This document shows positions 45,221-56,148 of a stretch of 64,000 nucleotides of DNA, in pieces. Each line of letters starts with the position of its first letter. Within the stretch, counting starts at the first letter, position 1. The translations under genes and the position numbers were made by a program. The stretch comes from Woeseiaceae bacterium (GTDB lineage: Bacteria > Pseudomonadota > Gammaproteobacteria > Steroidobacterales > Woeseiaceae): positions 1 to 64,000 of the forward strand of contig JANQPG010000023.1 of the NCBI GenBank assembly GCA_028289545.1, given 5' to 3'. Below the pieces are notes generated by a model. It was given only the letters and a program-made list of their open reading frames with translations, made no database searches and had not been told where the DNA came from.

Positions 45221-45487
45221 GGGCTGGCCCGGAAATCTCACCGGTATCGCGGATTCAGGCGGGGTTCGCAGCCGTCCTGGGGCCGCTCTGGAGCGAAAGC
45301 GGTAGCGGTCGCTACCGCTTGAGTGAAGAGCCAGCCAGGGCGAGCGAGAAACCGCCTGAACCGCAATAGGTCAGCGCCGGAACAGAAGGCTGTTCTGAAA
45401 ACGCACTCCAGAACCGTGACATGGTCTGAATTATCGGCACCGTGCGCGCCAGGCGTTGGCCGACCGGTGAGATTTTCGGGCTAGGCC
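45221..45487. repeat. 267-bp inverted-repeat element, MITE-like
   Basis: Terminal inverted repeats at 45221-45245 and 45463-45487 match 22 of 25 bases (GGGCTGGCCCGGAAATCTCA start on the left arm). Inside are a second pair (TTCAGGCGG at 45254-45262, CCGCCTGAA at 45352-45360) and a perfect central palindrome at 45297-45320 (stem AAGCGGTAGCG). ACC directly flanks both ends, possibly a 3-bp target duplication. It carries no ORF of note. The right arm overlaps the PAP2 stop codon. It fills the gap between the convergent dgkA and PAP2 genes, so it might also act as a terminator. Confidence 0.55.
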
Positions 45488-46005
45488 ACCAGCGTAATGC
45501 TGGCCGTCGCAATGGCCGCTCCCAGCCCGGCACCGGCCACCACGTCGCTCGGATAGTGCAGGCCCAGGATCACCCGGGACGCCGCCACGAGTAGCGCAAA
45601 CGGTACGAGCACAAACAACAGGCTCGGCTCGTAGCTGCCGTAGAAAACGGCGAAACTCACGGCGTGCAGCGTATGGCCCGACGGAAAGCTGTAGCGATCG
45701 AGCGGCGCGGTTCCACACTCGATCTCGCCGTGTTTGATGTACGGCCGCTCGCGAACCAGTCGTCGCTTCAACACCGTGTAGACGAGGATACCGACACCCG
45801 CCGTCGCCAGCGTGTGTGCGACAAAGAAGCCGAGCTGATGGGTTTGCTGCAACGCACAAACCAGACCAAATCCCACCCACGCGGGGTAGTCGCCAAGACG
45901 CGAAACCGCGGTGAAGAGCGCCTTCACGGCGCGCCAGCGGCTCAGCGCGTTGATTCGGCGACACGCATCGAGCTCTAAATCGTTAATGTAATCAATAACT
46001 ACCAT
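45481..46005 (-). CDS. PAP2-family phosphatase
   Basis: 174 residues. The three phosphatase motifs are intact: KRRLVRERP (80-88), PSGHT (108-112) and SRVILGLHYPSDV (143-155), between several membrane helices. Members dephosphorylate phosphatidate, undecaprenyl pyrophosphate or related lipids at the outer face of the inner membrane; dgkA nearby makes a lipid-recycling role plausible. The final codons overlap the right arm of the inverted-repeat element. Start ATG is 150 bp from the divergent glycosyltransferase. Confidence 0.93.
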   Translation of the reverse strand: MVVIDYINDLELDACRRINALSRWRAVKALFTAVSRLGDYPAWVGFGLVCALQQTHQLGFFVAHTLATAGVGILVYTVLKRRLVRERPYIKHGEIECGTAPLDRYSFPSGHTLHAVSFAVFYGSYEPSLLFVLVPFALLVAASRVILGLHYPSDVVAGAGLGAAIATASITLVA

Positions 46006-46155
46006 ACCGTCGTACCGGTTACATTACGCGGCCGATTCTCTGCCCCACAGACGACAGCGACGTGACCGCGCCGTGACAGATCGATGAAAGTCGAGGCCAG
46101 CATATCATTGGCCTGTTATATATCTGTAACACTAATTTAACGCGCTCGGCCAACC

Positions 46156-47196
46156 ATGCCCGGCATGCGCATTGCGATTGTGACGGACGCTTGGGAACCG
46201 CAGGTCAACGGAGTCGTGCGGACCCTCGGGAGGACCCGGGATCAGCTGATTGCCATGGGTCACGAGGTGCTGCTGGTAACGCCGGCCGGCCGGCGGACCG
46301 TACCCATGCCCACGTATCCTGAGATCCGCTTGTCGCTGTTCGCAGGGCCCGGCGTGCGACGCGATCTCGACCGCTTCGAACCCGACTGCATCCACATTGC
46401 GACCGAGGGCCCGCTCGGTCTGGCCGCTCGGCGCTACTGCCTGCGCACCCACGTGCCGTTCACGACCGCCTACCACACACAGTTTCCCGAGTACGTGCGT
46501 GCGCGGGCGCCGATCCCGATCGCCTGGACCGTTCGCCTGTTGCGCTGGTTCCACGGGCCGGCGGTGCGAACCATGGTGCCCACAAAGGCCATCCAGACCA
46601 AGCTGACCGACCGCGGCTTCGACGACGTCGTCATCTGGTCGCGCGGCGTGGACACCGCACTGTTCAACCCGTCGACCCCGCACGACTACGGGCTCGAAAG
46701 GCCCATTTGGGTCTACCTGGGCCGTGTCGCGGTCGAAAAAAACATCGAAGCGTTTCTCGAACTCGACCTGGCGGGCAGCAAAGTCATCATTGGGGACGGA
46801 CCGGACCGCGAAGGGCTTGCCCGACGCTTCCCCAACTGCCACTTTCTGGGCTATCGATTCGGCGCGGACCTCGCCAATCACCTTGCGGGTGGCGACGTTT
46901 TTGTGTTCCCGAGCAAGACCGATACCTTCGGGCTAGTGATGCTTGAAGCCATGGCCTCCGGGCTGCCCGTTGCGGCATTACCCGTGGATGGCCCCATTGA
47001 CGTCGTCCGCCACGGCGAGACAGGGATTCTCGACGAAGACCTGAAGGCTGCCTGTCTCTCGGCGCTCAGTCTGGACCGCGAGGCGTGCCGCCGCTACGCC
47101 GAAAAACGCAGCTGGCGACGCGCAACCGAACAGTTCGAGTCCTATCTGGCGCCACGGGTCCTCGAAACGGCGTCGGACCAACCCGCAAGCAGCTGA
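46156..47196 (+). CDS. GT4-type glycosyltransferase
   Basis: 346 residues. Two Rossmann halves: N-terminal MRIAIVTDAWEPQVNGVVRT with the donor-facing C-terminal half containing VYLGRVAVEKNIEAFLEL, IIGDGPDREGL and the family motif FPSKTDTFGLVMLEAMASGL. Residues GPDV are replaced by RAGPVD-like PVDGPIDVV. It resembles alpha-mannosyl or digalactosyl/sulfolipid transferases of GT4. PAP2 and dgkA nearby fit a glycolipid role, but the substrate is not shown. Its 3' end overlaps the convergent glpK by 55 bp. Confidence 0.88.
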   Translation: MPGMRIAIVTDAWEPQVNGVVRTLGRTRDQLIAMGHEVLLVTPAGRRTVPMPTYPEIRLSLFAGPGVRRDLDRFEPDCIHIATEGPLGLAARRYCLRTHVPFTTAYHTQFPEYVRARAPIPIAWTVRLLRWFHGPAVRTMVPTKAIQTKLTDRGFDDVVIWSRGVDTALFNPSTPHDYGLERPIWVYLGRVAVEKNIEAFLELDLAGSKVIIGDGPDREGLARRFPNCHFLGYRFGADLANHLAGGDVFVFPSKTDTFGLVMLEAMASGLPVAALPVDGPIDVVRHGETGILDEDLKAACLSALSLDREACRRYAEKRSWRRATEQFESYLAPRVLETASDQPASS

Positions 47197-48629
47197 CCGC
47201 GAACGTCAGAGGTCATTGCCGGCGTAAACACGCGCTCGCTTTGCCAGCGCTCCGCCAGATGTTCGATGCCTTCAATTACGCCGACCTGCAGTGCAGCCAG
47301 TGACGCCGCGCCGAGCACGGTCGACTCGATGTTGACGGGGCGCTCGACCGGCGTGTCCAGCACGCCGGCCAGAAACTCGAGGAACCAATCGTTGGCGGCC
47401 ATGCCGCCGTCGACCCGCACGACAGCCGGGCTAATGCCGTCCTCGCGCATCGCAACGACCAGGTCGTGAGTCTGGAACGCAATGGCTTGCAGCGTGGCGG
47501 TTACGATCGTTTCGCGGCTGCTGCCGCGGGACAGGCCGACGATCGCGCCCCGGGCGTGCGGATCCCAGTACGGCGCACCCAGGCCGGCAAATGCCGGCAC
47601 GACGTACACGTCGTCCACGATGCCGGTTGCGCGCGCAATCGCTTCCGACTCGGGTGCGGTCTCGATCATGCGCAATTCGTCACGCAGCCACTGCATGGCG
47701 GAGCCCGCGACAAACACGCTGCCCTCGAGACCGTAAGTCACCTGGCCGTCGAGATCGCTCGCGATGGTCGTGAGCAGCTGATTACCCGACTTCAACGCCT
47801 CGCCGCCCGTGTTCGCAATCATGAAGCAGCCCGTGCCGTAGGTGCTCTTGGTCATGCCGTGCTCGAAACCGGCCTGCCCGATGAGCGCGGCCTGCTGATC
47901 ACCCGCAATGCCGCCGATGGGCGTTCCGTCCTGCAGAAACTCGACTCGAGTTTCGGCGAAATCGGAAGCGCAAGGCCGAACCTCGGGCAGCAGCGCCTTC
48001 GGTATGTCGAACAGCCTCAGGAGCTCGTCGTCCCAGCACCGCTCGTGAATGTTATAGAGCATCGTGCGCGAAGCGTTGGTTGCGTCCGTCACGTGGGCAT
48101 GGCCCGCCGACAGTCGCCACACGAGGAACGTATCGATCGTGCCGAAGGCAAGCTCGCCACGGCTCGCGCGTTCCCGCGCGCCCTCGACATGGTCGAGCAG
48201 CCACTTGAGCTTGGTGGCGGAAAAATACGGGTCGAGGCGCAGTCCGGTTTTGTCGATGACCTTCTTTTCGTAACCCTCGCGGCGCAGCGATTCACAGTAT
48301 TTCGCCGTGCGGCGATCCTGCCAGACAATCGCGTTCGCCAGCGGCCGGCCCGTTTTGCGATCCCACAGCACCGTCGTTTCCCGCTGGTTGGTGATGCCGA
48401 TCGCCGTGACCGCAGCCGGCTCGACGCGGGCCTTCGCAAGCGCCTCTGACGTGACCGCCGTGACGGATGCCCAGATGGCCTCGGGATCGTGCTCGACCCA
48501 GCCCGAGCTGGGATAAATCTGCGCAAATTCCTGCTGCGCCGATTCGATCGGCTCGAGCGTGCGATCAAACACCACGGCGCGGCTGCTGCTCGTCCCCTGG
48601 TCGATGGCCAGTATGACTCTGTCGTTCAT
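47142..48629 (-). CDS. glpK: Glycerol kinase
   Basis: 495 residues from ATG 48629. FGGY kinase converting glycerol to sn-glycerol-3-phosphate. Visible: ILAIDQGTSSSRAVVFDRTL at the N-terminus, GITNQRETTVLWDRKTGRPL, TNASRTMLYNIHERCWDDEL, TYGTGCFMIANTGG and VRVDGGMAANDWFLEFLA. The upstream thioesterase gene overlaps by a TGATG junction, so the two are translationally coupled. The glpD partner is 28 kb away. Its C-terminal 19 codons run across the end of the glycosyltransferase gene on the opposite strand. Confidence 0.97.
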   Translation of the reverse strand: MNDRVILAIDQGTSSSRAVVFDRTLEPIESAQQEFAQIYPSSGWVEHDPEAIWASVTAVTSEALAKARVEPAAVTAIGITNQRETTVLWDRKTGRPLANAIVWQDRRTAKYCESLRREGYEKKVIDKTGLRLDPYFSATKLKWLLDHVEGARERASRGELAFGTIDTFLVWRLSAGHAHVTDATNASRTMLYNIHERCWDDELLRLFDIPKALLPEVRPCASDFAETRVEFLQDGTPIGGIAGDQQAALIGQAGFEHGMTKSTYGTGCFMIANTGGEALKSGNQLLTTIASDLDGQVTYGLEGSVFVAGSAMQWLRDELRMIETAPESEAIARATGIVDDVYVVPAFAGLGAPYWDPHARGAIVGLSRGSSRETIVTATLQAIAFQTHDLVVAMREDGISPAVVRVDGGMAANDWFLEFLAGVLDTPVERPVNIESTVLGAASLAALQVGVIEGIEHLAERWQSERVFTPAMTSDVRGQLLAGWSDAVSRTRGAR

Positions 48630-49149
48630 CAATGTTCTCCGTAGGGACTGATCCCCGTGTACAGCGGCTCGCGAATCCGCATGCGCCGACCCGCTTCCGA
48701 CGGCGCGTCGCCGCGAGGAAGCTCGGCCGAGAAAACCGCGATCTTGTCGAGGACGGACTTGGGCCAGGGCGAAACCTTGCGCTGCCTGAGGTCGACATGC
48801 AGGTTCATCCACTCGCAGGTGGCGGCGAGCCTCGAGTCTTCGGCTCGGAACATGCGTTGAAACTGGTGCAGGCGTTTCTCGTCGTAGGCCAGTACCTGGG
48901 TCGTAATCACGAACTCGTCATCGAGCGCCAACTCGGACTGATAGGTCACGTGACTCTCGACCGCGAAGGTCGATCCGTGAGTCCTCGCGATGCTCTCTTC
49001 GGTAATGCCGAAACGACTCCATAGCGCATCGACGGCAAGGTCGAACGCGAGCAGGTAATAGGCAACGTTCATGTGCCGATTCACGTCGATCCAGTCGCTG
49101 ACGACGGAACCTCGGTACACCTCCGTGCCGGGCAGATCGGGACTCCCCG

Positions 49150-49153
<4 letters not shown>
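48629..49153 (-). CDS. Acyl-CoA thioesterase, hotdog fold (4HBT type)
   Basis: 174 residues. Segments DWIDVNRHMNVAYYLLAFDL and the later FAVESHVTYQSELALDDEFV match the 4-hydroxybenzoyl-CoA thioesterase / YbgC group, with the catalytic Asp (VSDWIDVNRH). It hydrolyses acyl-CoA to free acid and CoA; the substrate is unknown. It overlaps acetoacetate-CoA ligase by 4 bp upstream and glpK by one base downstream, so three unrelated-looking genes form one transcript. Confidence 0.85.
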
Positions 49154-51081
<1,928 letters not shown>

Positions 51082-51201
51082 TGAGCCCCCGCGCAATGAA
51101 CCCCTGTGGCCGAACGCCAGCTCTGCACTTGCCGCGTTCGAGTTGAGTTTGTCGCGCCATACCGGTATGACGGGCTTATGGTCGCCGCCAAACGCCGCAC
51201 A

Positions 51202-52191
51202 ATGCAAGCCATCAGGATCTCCGAGCCGGGCGGGCCGCGGGTGCTCGAGCCGGTTCGCGTTGCCGTCCCGGAACCCGGAGATGGCGAAGTACTGATCCAG
51301 GTTGCCGCGGCCGGGGTCAATCGTCCCGACATTCTGCAGCGCGAAGGCCGCTATCCGCTGCCGCCGGACGCAAGCCCGCTGCCGGGCCTCGAAGTCGCCG
51401 GCACAGTTGCCGGGCTCGGCAAAGGTGTGGACGGCTGGGAGGTCGGCGACCGGGTCATGGCGCTGACCCACGGCGGCGGTTACGCCGAGTTTGCGGTCGC
51501 CAATGCCGGTCATTGCTTGCCCGTGCCAAAACGCCTGTCGCTCAGCGAAGCCGCCGGACTTCCGGAGACCGGTTTTACGGTGACCTACAACGTGTTCATG
51601 CAGGCGCGGTTTCGCGAGGGCGAAACGCTGCTGGTTCACGGCGGCTCGAGCGGCATCGGCACGACCGCCATCCAGTTGGCCAAGCACAGCGGCGGTCGCG
51701 TCGTCACGACCGCCGGCAGCGCCGACAAATGCGCTTTCTGCGAGCGGATCGGCGCCGATCTCGCCGCGAACTACCGGAGCGGCGACTGGGCGGCCGATAT
51801 CGCGGCGTTTCTCGGCGGCGCGCGAGTCGATGTTGTGCTCGACATGGTTGCCGGCAGTTACCTTGGGAAAAACCTGTCGCTGATGGCCCGCGACGGCCGC
51901 TATGCGCTCATTGCGTTCCTGGGCGGTGATACGACCGAGATCAATCTGCGCCCCATCGTCGGCAAACGCATAACCCTCACCGGATCGACGCTGCGCCCGC
52001 AGATTGTTGCGGAAAAGACGGCCATTCGCGATCGGTATGCGGAACTGGCGCTGCCGATGCTTGAATCCGGCAAAATGGAACCCATTATCGATAGGGAGTT
52101 TGCGCTTGACGACGCGCGAAGCGCGCACGAATACATGGAATCGGGAAAGCACATGGGAAAAATTGTGCTGACCACTGCATTCAGTCGTTGA
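51202..52191 (+). CDS. NAD(P)H quinone oxidoreductase, MDR family (PIG3/QOR type)
   Basis: 329 residues from ATG 51202; ATG 51178 is an in-frame alternative. Medium-chain dehydrogenase fold without structural zinc ligands: MQAIRISEPGGPRVLEPVRV, VAAAGVNRPDILQREGRYPL, LPGLEVAGTVAGLG and the NADPH-binding GGSSGIGTTAIQLAK. It likely reduces quinones or reactive carbonyls. It is divergent from acetoacetate-CoA ligase with about 120 bp between starts. Confidence 0.92.
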   Translation: MQAIRISEPGGPRVLEPVRVAVPEPGDGEVLIQVAAAGVNRPDILQREGRYPLPPDASPLPGLEVAGTVAGLGKGVDGWEVGDRVMALTHGGGYAEFAVANAGHCLPVPKRLSLSEAAGLPETGFTVTYNVFMQARFREGETLLVHGGSSGIGTTAIQLAKHSGGRVVTTAGSADKCAFCERIGADLAANYRSGDWAADIAAFLGGARVDVVLDMVAGSYLGKNLSLMARDGRYALIAFLGGDTTEINLRPIVGKRITLTGSTLRPQIVAEKTAIRDRYAELALPMLESGKMEPIIDREFALDDARSAHEYMESGKHMGKIVLTTAFSR

Positions 52192-52234
52192 GCATGATCG
52201 CCGCGACATCGGCAAAACAACAGGCACTAACAGC

Positions 52235-52822
52235 ATGACCGATATTGCCATTTATATTGTTGCAGTTCTGCTCGTCGCCGCCGCCGCGGCGTTGGGCTGG
52301 TGGTACTGGCAGCGCGGCGGACGCAAAGCCCCGGACGCACTGACGCCGGGTAAGCCCCTGCCGCTATTCATCGTCTACGACGAGCAAGGCAACAAACTCG
52401 ACTCCAGCAGTCTTGAGGGGGCGCCGGCGGTCGTGCTCTTCGTCAGGGGCGGCTGGTGTCCGTTCTGCAGTTCGCAGGTCAAAGACCTGACGAGCTACTA
52501 CAAGGAAATCACGACGCTGGGTGCGCGCCTGATTCTCGTCACGCCTCAACCGCTGGACACGACGCGCCGAGTGGCGGACATTTTCGAGGTCGACTTCGAC
52601 TTCTGGCTGGACCGTAACCTGTCGGCCGCTCGCGCGCTCGGTCTCCTGCACTCGGGCGCGGTGCCGGGGAAGTTCCAGGATGCTTTCGGCCAGGACACCA
52701 TTTGGCCCACGGCGCTGGTGGTTGACGCAGCCGGGGTCATACGCCGCACCGAGCTTTCAAAACGTATTGTGGATCGGCCCAATCCGAAGATGTTGCTGGG
52801 CGCACTCAAGAGCGCAATCTGA
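52235..52822 (+). CDS. Membrane-anchored peroxiredoxin/thioredoxin-like protein
   Basis: 195 residues. One N-terminal helix (IAIYIVAVLLVAAAAALGWW) anchors a peroxiredoxin-like domain in the periplasm. The active site is RGGWCPFCSSQVKDL, a CxxC of the AhpC/TSA-like redoxin group, unlike single-Cys peroxiredoxins. It resembles proteins annotated as peroxiredoxin-like or 'redoxin' involved in thiol repair. No methionine sulfoxide or cytochrome c genes are next to it. The preceding gene ends 43 bp upstream. Confidence 0.88.
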   Translation: MTDIAIYIVAVLLVAAAAALGWWYWQRGGRKAPDALTPGKPLPLFIVYDEQGNKLDSSSLEGAPAVVLFVRGGWCPFCSSQVKDLTSYYKEITTLGARLILVTPQPLDTTRRVADIFEVDFDFWLDRNLSAARALGLLHSGAVPGKFQDAFGQDTIWPTALVVDAAGVIRRTELSKRIVDRPNPKMLLGALKSAI

Positions 52823-52848
52823 CGGCGCCTACCTGATCGATGCGCCGC

Positions 52849-53235
52849 TCAGGCGGTTTTGTCGGCCCGCTCCAGCGGATGCGGAAACATATCCGACTCG
52901 TCTTCACCTTCCCGGGGCGCCAGGCAGCGGAAGTCCTTCTCGATCAGGAGGGTCAGCACTTCGCCTTCGTCGAGTCGCTGCTCTCCGCTCATCGATACCT
53001 GCTCGCTGCTGGCCCAGGCCAGCACGGCTGTTTCCGGCACTCTGATAGTCAAACGATGCTCCGAGAAGTACGCCGCGGGCGCGACGCTCGCCGGGCTGCT
53101 TTCGATCTCGTAATGCAGTTTGCGCCCGCCCGGAAACGCCGTACTGGCGGTCACCAGGCCCTGGCGGTTGAGCGTATCGACCTCGGCCTGGGTCAGACGC
53201 AGTCGGAGGCTGTTGTCGCGAATTCGAAGTTTCAT
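52849..53235 (-). CDS. DUF7009-like small protein
   Basis: 128 residues from ATG 53235. Starts MKLRIRDNSLRLRLTQAEVD, typical of the DUF7009 group (recognised by its N-terminus), then beta-rich segments and an acidic C-terminus (REGEDESDMF) with the Cys-containing EKDFRCLAPR. No signal peptide. Function unknown. It converges on the redoxin gene from the opposite strand with 26 bp between stop codons, and lies 165 bp from the TauE exporter. Confidence 0.75.
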   Translation of the reverse strand: MKLRIRDNSLRLRLTQAEVDTLNRQGLVTASTAFPGGRKLHYEIESSPASVAPAAYFSEHRLTIRVPETAVLAWASSEQVSMSGEQRLDEGEVLTLLIEKDFRCLAPREGEDESDMFPHPLERADKTA

Positions 53236-53399
53236 GCGCAAAAACTCAAAATGGACGGTCTTATCGGTTTGCTGCCCGCGCAGCACTCAGAACATGAGAA
53301 CTCATTAGAGCACGAAAATTCCCACCGCGGCAGGCGGCAGCCGTTCCGAACCGCCCGCAGCCATGAGCAACGGCAGGGGCGAAACAGTAGACTGCCGCG

Positions 53400-54167
53400 A
53401 TGCTGATCACCGATCCCTGGTTCTATGCCGCCGCGATCCCGGCTGTGCTCCTGTTCGGTATCGCGAAGGGCGGCTTCGGCGGCGGACCCGGCGCGGCTGC
53501 CGTGCCGTTGATGGCGCTGGTTGTGTCACCCGTGCAGGCGGCCGCAATCCTGCTGCCCATTCTGTGCCTCATGGACCTGGTGACGCTGTGGGCCTACCGG
53601 GGCCGCTGGCAACTCGACGAACTCAAAGCGCTGTTGCCCGCGTCGCTGCTGGGTATCGCCATCGGCACGGCACTGTTCGGTTTCATGAGCCCCGACGTCG
53701 TTCGCCTCTGCGTCGGTCTGGTCGCCATACTCTTTACGGGTCATTACTGGCTGAACCGACTGCGCCCAACCCGCGAGGAGCCCGCACACTGGCCGCACGC
53801 CGCTGCGTGGCCCGCCGGCGCCACGGCGGGGTTCACGAGCTTCATCGCGCACGCGGGCGGACCGCCGCTAAACATGTACATGCTGAGAAGGCCCCTGGAC
53901 CGCACCCGTTTTGTCGCCACGACCGCCGTGTTCTTTGCGCTCGTGAACTACACCAAGCTGATTCCCTACGCGTGGCTCGGACAGTTCTCGGCCGAGAACC
54001 TCAAGACTTCCGCCGCTCTGGCCGTGTTCGCGCCTGCCGGCGTTTACCTCGGCGTGTGGCTGCACCGACGAGTATCGGACCGGGCGTTTTTTGCGGTGGT
54101 GTACGTGTTCCTGCTGCTCGTCGGGCTCCGGCTCACGAGCCAGGCACTCGCCGGTTTGAGCGCTTGA
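53400..54167 (+). CDS. TauE/SafE family sulfite exporter
   Basis: 255 residues with about eight membrane helices. The two TauE repeats are visible, the first as AVLLFGIAKGGFGGGPGAAA and the second around FTSFIAHAGGPPLNMYML. Such proteins export sulfite, sulfonates or related anions; the substrate here is not shown. ATG 53400. It stands alone. Confidence 0.92.
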   Translation: MLITDPWFYAAAIPAVLLFGIAKGGFGGGPGAAAVPLMALVVSPVQAAAILLPILCLMDLVTLWAYRGRWQLDELKALLPASLLGIAIGTALFGFMSPDVVRLCVGLVAILFTGHYWLNRLRPTREEPAHWPHAAAWPAGATAGFTSFIAHAGGPPLNMYMLRRPLDRTRFVATTAVFFALVNYTKLIPYAWLGQFSAENLKTSAALAVFAPAGVYLGVWLHRRVSDRAFFAVVYVFLLLVGLRLTSQALAGLSA

Positions 54168-54450
54168 GAAAGCCTCAAGACACACGTCCTGTTTTGGCAC
54201 ACGATCGTTGCGCGCAATTCTTGCGCACGCACGTGCGGGCCTGGTCAGCGCGCTAGCCTGCCCTCTGTTAACGGCTGTGCCGCGGCCGGGCACCCGCATA
54301 CGCCAGCCCGTTGCGCCCGGCGAGCCCCGGGCGACAAGGGAGGAACAATCTGTCAGACATCGTAACGTTGCCGCGAACCCAAGCCGTTACGACAACGCCG
54401 ATGTTTCCGCGCGCAGCCCCAGACGGCGCGCGCAAGCGACCCGTCGACGC
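54168..54450. other. Intergenic region, no gene seen
   Basis: Between the TauE and cold-shock genes (convergent). I see no coding sequence of believable quality. It holds a GC-rich hairpin (54408-54414 with 54426-54432) just after the cold-shock stop. Confidence 0.5.
54408..54432 (-). terminator. GC-rich hairpin downstream of the cold-shock gene
   Basis: CGCGCGC / GCGCGCG, 7-bp stem, 11-nt loop, 19 bp after the stop, followed on the minus strand by GGAAACATC rather than U's. Weak terminator candidate. Confidence 0.35.
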
Positions 54451-54663
54451 CTATTCCGCGATGACGTTCTCGGCTTGAGGGCCCTTCTGGCCCTGGGTCA
54501 CTTCCATCGTGACCTTCTGCCCCTCTTTAAGGGACTTGAAACCTTCCATAACAATCGCGCTGTGATGAACGAAGACATCCTTGCCGTCCTCGCGTTCGAT
54601 AAAACCGAACCCTTTGTCATCGTTGAACCATTTTACGGTTCCAGTAACTCTTTCTTCAGACAT
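54451..54663 (-). CDS. Cold-shock-domain protein (CspA family)
   Basis: 70 residues from ATG 54663 with GAGGTT in front. RNP-1 [10 protein letters not shown] and RNP-2 [10 protein letters not shown] are intact on a five-strand OB fold; the N-terminus ([16 protein letters not shown]) is typical. It binds single-stranded RNA or DNA and often destabilises RNA structures in cold or growth transitions. A hairpin lies in its 5' leader. Promoter not found. Confidence 0.95.
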   Translation of the reverse strand: MSEERVTGTVKWFNDDKGFGFIEREDGKDVFVHHSAIVMEGFKSLKEGQKVTMEVTQGQKGPQAENVIAE

Positions 54664-54727
54664 AACAACCTCAAAGACACCAGCCGGGCCGCCGAACGAA
54701 TGACCAGCGTTCACCGGAAGCACCATC

Positions 54728-54758
54728 CTACTCGCAAATGGGCGGCCTCGCCCAGTAG
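54728..54758 (-). promoter_or_regulatory. Hairpin in the cold-shock gene leader
   Basis: CTACT...AGTAG encloses GGGCG-gcct-CGCCC, a stem of 5 bp plus a bulged outer 5 bp, 65-95 bp upstream of the start codon. Structured 5' leaders are known for cspA mRNA and act as temperature switches; here this is only inferred. Confidence 0.4.
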
Positions 54759-54871
54759 GTAGAAGTGCGACTATGCGGATGAAATGTTACAGATCGAATA
54801 AAGCCTGATTTCCAAGGCGCTTTGCTTGAGGTCATTTTAGACCGAATATAAATATTTCTCCGGAAACTACG

Positions 54872-56077
54872 CTATTTGTCGGAAAATCGCGCAAATGAGG
54901 AGCCGGACTTCCGAACGCGATGCTGTACATATCGTCGCCCCAGCTTGCCGACGTCGTTGCAGCCGGCAAGCGCCAGCGTTCGCTCGAACTCGGCGCGCAG
55001 CAGTTTGAGCGCATGACGCACGCCCGCTTCGCCGCCGGCCGCCAGACCGTAAAGGTAGCCGCGCCCGATACTACAAACGTTTGCACCCAGTGCGAGCGCC
55101 TTGACGATGTGGTTGCCGCGGCGGATGCCTCCGTCGCAAATGATCTCGAGGCGGTCACCGAGTGCGTCCGCAACGGCGGGAATACAGTCCACGGGCGCCG
55201 GCGAGGATTCGAGCTGGCGTCCGCCGTGATTGGAGATCATGACCGCCGTAGCGCCGGCATCGGCTGCCTTGCGGCAATCGTCCACGGTCTGAACGCCCTT
55301 TACGACCAGCGGTCCACCCCAACGGCTCGCCAGCCAGTCGACGTCTTTCCAGGTGAGCGAACGCTCGAGTTCGTTGTCGATGAAGTCGCGGATGCTCCGG
55401 TTGACGTCGGCCTCGTAGGCGCCGTTACTCGTAATGTTGACCATCTCGAGGTCGTTGCCCAGGACCGCGCGGTACAGCCAGCCCGGATGCTTGAGGAAGC
55501 TCGCGATCTGCCTGATCCGGCTGCGCGGGGTCGGACTGTTTGGACCTTGCGCAAAACCGTAGACGAAGTCGCGCTCGCGGTTGCCGGCAACCGGAGTATC
55601 GACGGTCAGGCAAAGCGCAACGTAACCGCTGGCTTTGCAGCGCTCGATGAAGTTCTCGGTCATGCCGCGGTCGCGGAACATGTAGAGCTGGAACATCTTC
55701 GGGCAATCCGCGGCGGCCGCGGCGGCTTCGATGGTCGTGGTGCCGAGCGTCGAGAGGCTGTATAGCGTGCCGAATTCGGCCGCCTGCCGAACCACGGCCG
55801 GCTCGCCGTCCGCATGAAACAGCCTGGACGCCCCGGTTGGCGACAGGATTACCGGCCAGTCCAGCGCCTGCCCGAACAGGCGGGTACCCGTCGCAAGCCG
55901 GGAAACGTCGGACAGCTGCGTCGGCAACAGCTCGTAGTCGTCGTACGCGCTCGTGTTCCGGTCGAGCGTCAATTCGTCATCCGCGCCGCCGTCAAGGTAG
56001 TGAAAAACCGGCTCGGGCAGCCGGCGTTTCGCGACGGCCCGCAGGTCGGCGATGTTATTGCTCTTTGAAAGTTGCAT
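54872..56077 (-). CDS. FMN-dependent alpha-hydroxy-acid dehydrogenase (LldD-like)
   Basis: 401 residues. Signatures: PVILSPTGASRLFHADGEPA, VVKGVQTVDDCRKAADAG with the active-site Lys, and ISNHGGRQLESSPAPVDCIP with the catalytic His; phosphate site ICDGGIRRGNHIVKALALGA. The family covers L-lactate dehydrogenase, glycolate oxidase and mandelate dehydrogenase; lactate or a related 2-hydroxy acid is likely. The start is 72 bp from the divergent ctaA. No lactate permease or regulator is adjacent. Confidence 0.93.
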   Translation of the reverse strand: MQLSKSNNIADLRAVAKRRLPEPVFHYLDGGADDELTLDRNTSAYDDYELLPTQLSDVSRLATGTRLFGQALDWPVILSPTGASRLFHADGEPAVVRQAAEFGTLYSLSTLGTTTIEAAAAAADCPKMFQLYMFRDRGMTENFIERCKASGYVALCLTVDTPVAGNRERDFVYGFAQGPNSPTPRSRIRQIASFLKHPGWLYRAVLGNDLEMVNITSNGAYEADVNRSIRDFIDNELERSLTWKDVDWLASRWGGPLVVKGVQTVDDCRKAADAGATAVMISNHGGRQLESSPAPVDCIPAVADALGDRLEIICDGGIRRGNHIVKALALGANVCSIGRGYLYGLAAGGEAGVRHALKLLRAEFERTLALAGCNDVGKLGRRYVQHRVRKSGSSFARFSDK

Positions 56078-56148
56078 TCAGGCAGATTACCATTCTGGTT
56101 ATTGAATTGAGGCGCCATCCCGGCGCCGGCCATTCTGCCAGTTTTCCC

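Noticed and set aside
51082..52251. Upstream extension of the acetoacetate-CoA ligase frame by about 390 codons
   Set aside because: The extension is antisense to the quinone oxidoreductase gene and has no family match; ATG 51081 gives the usual length and N-terminus.
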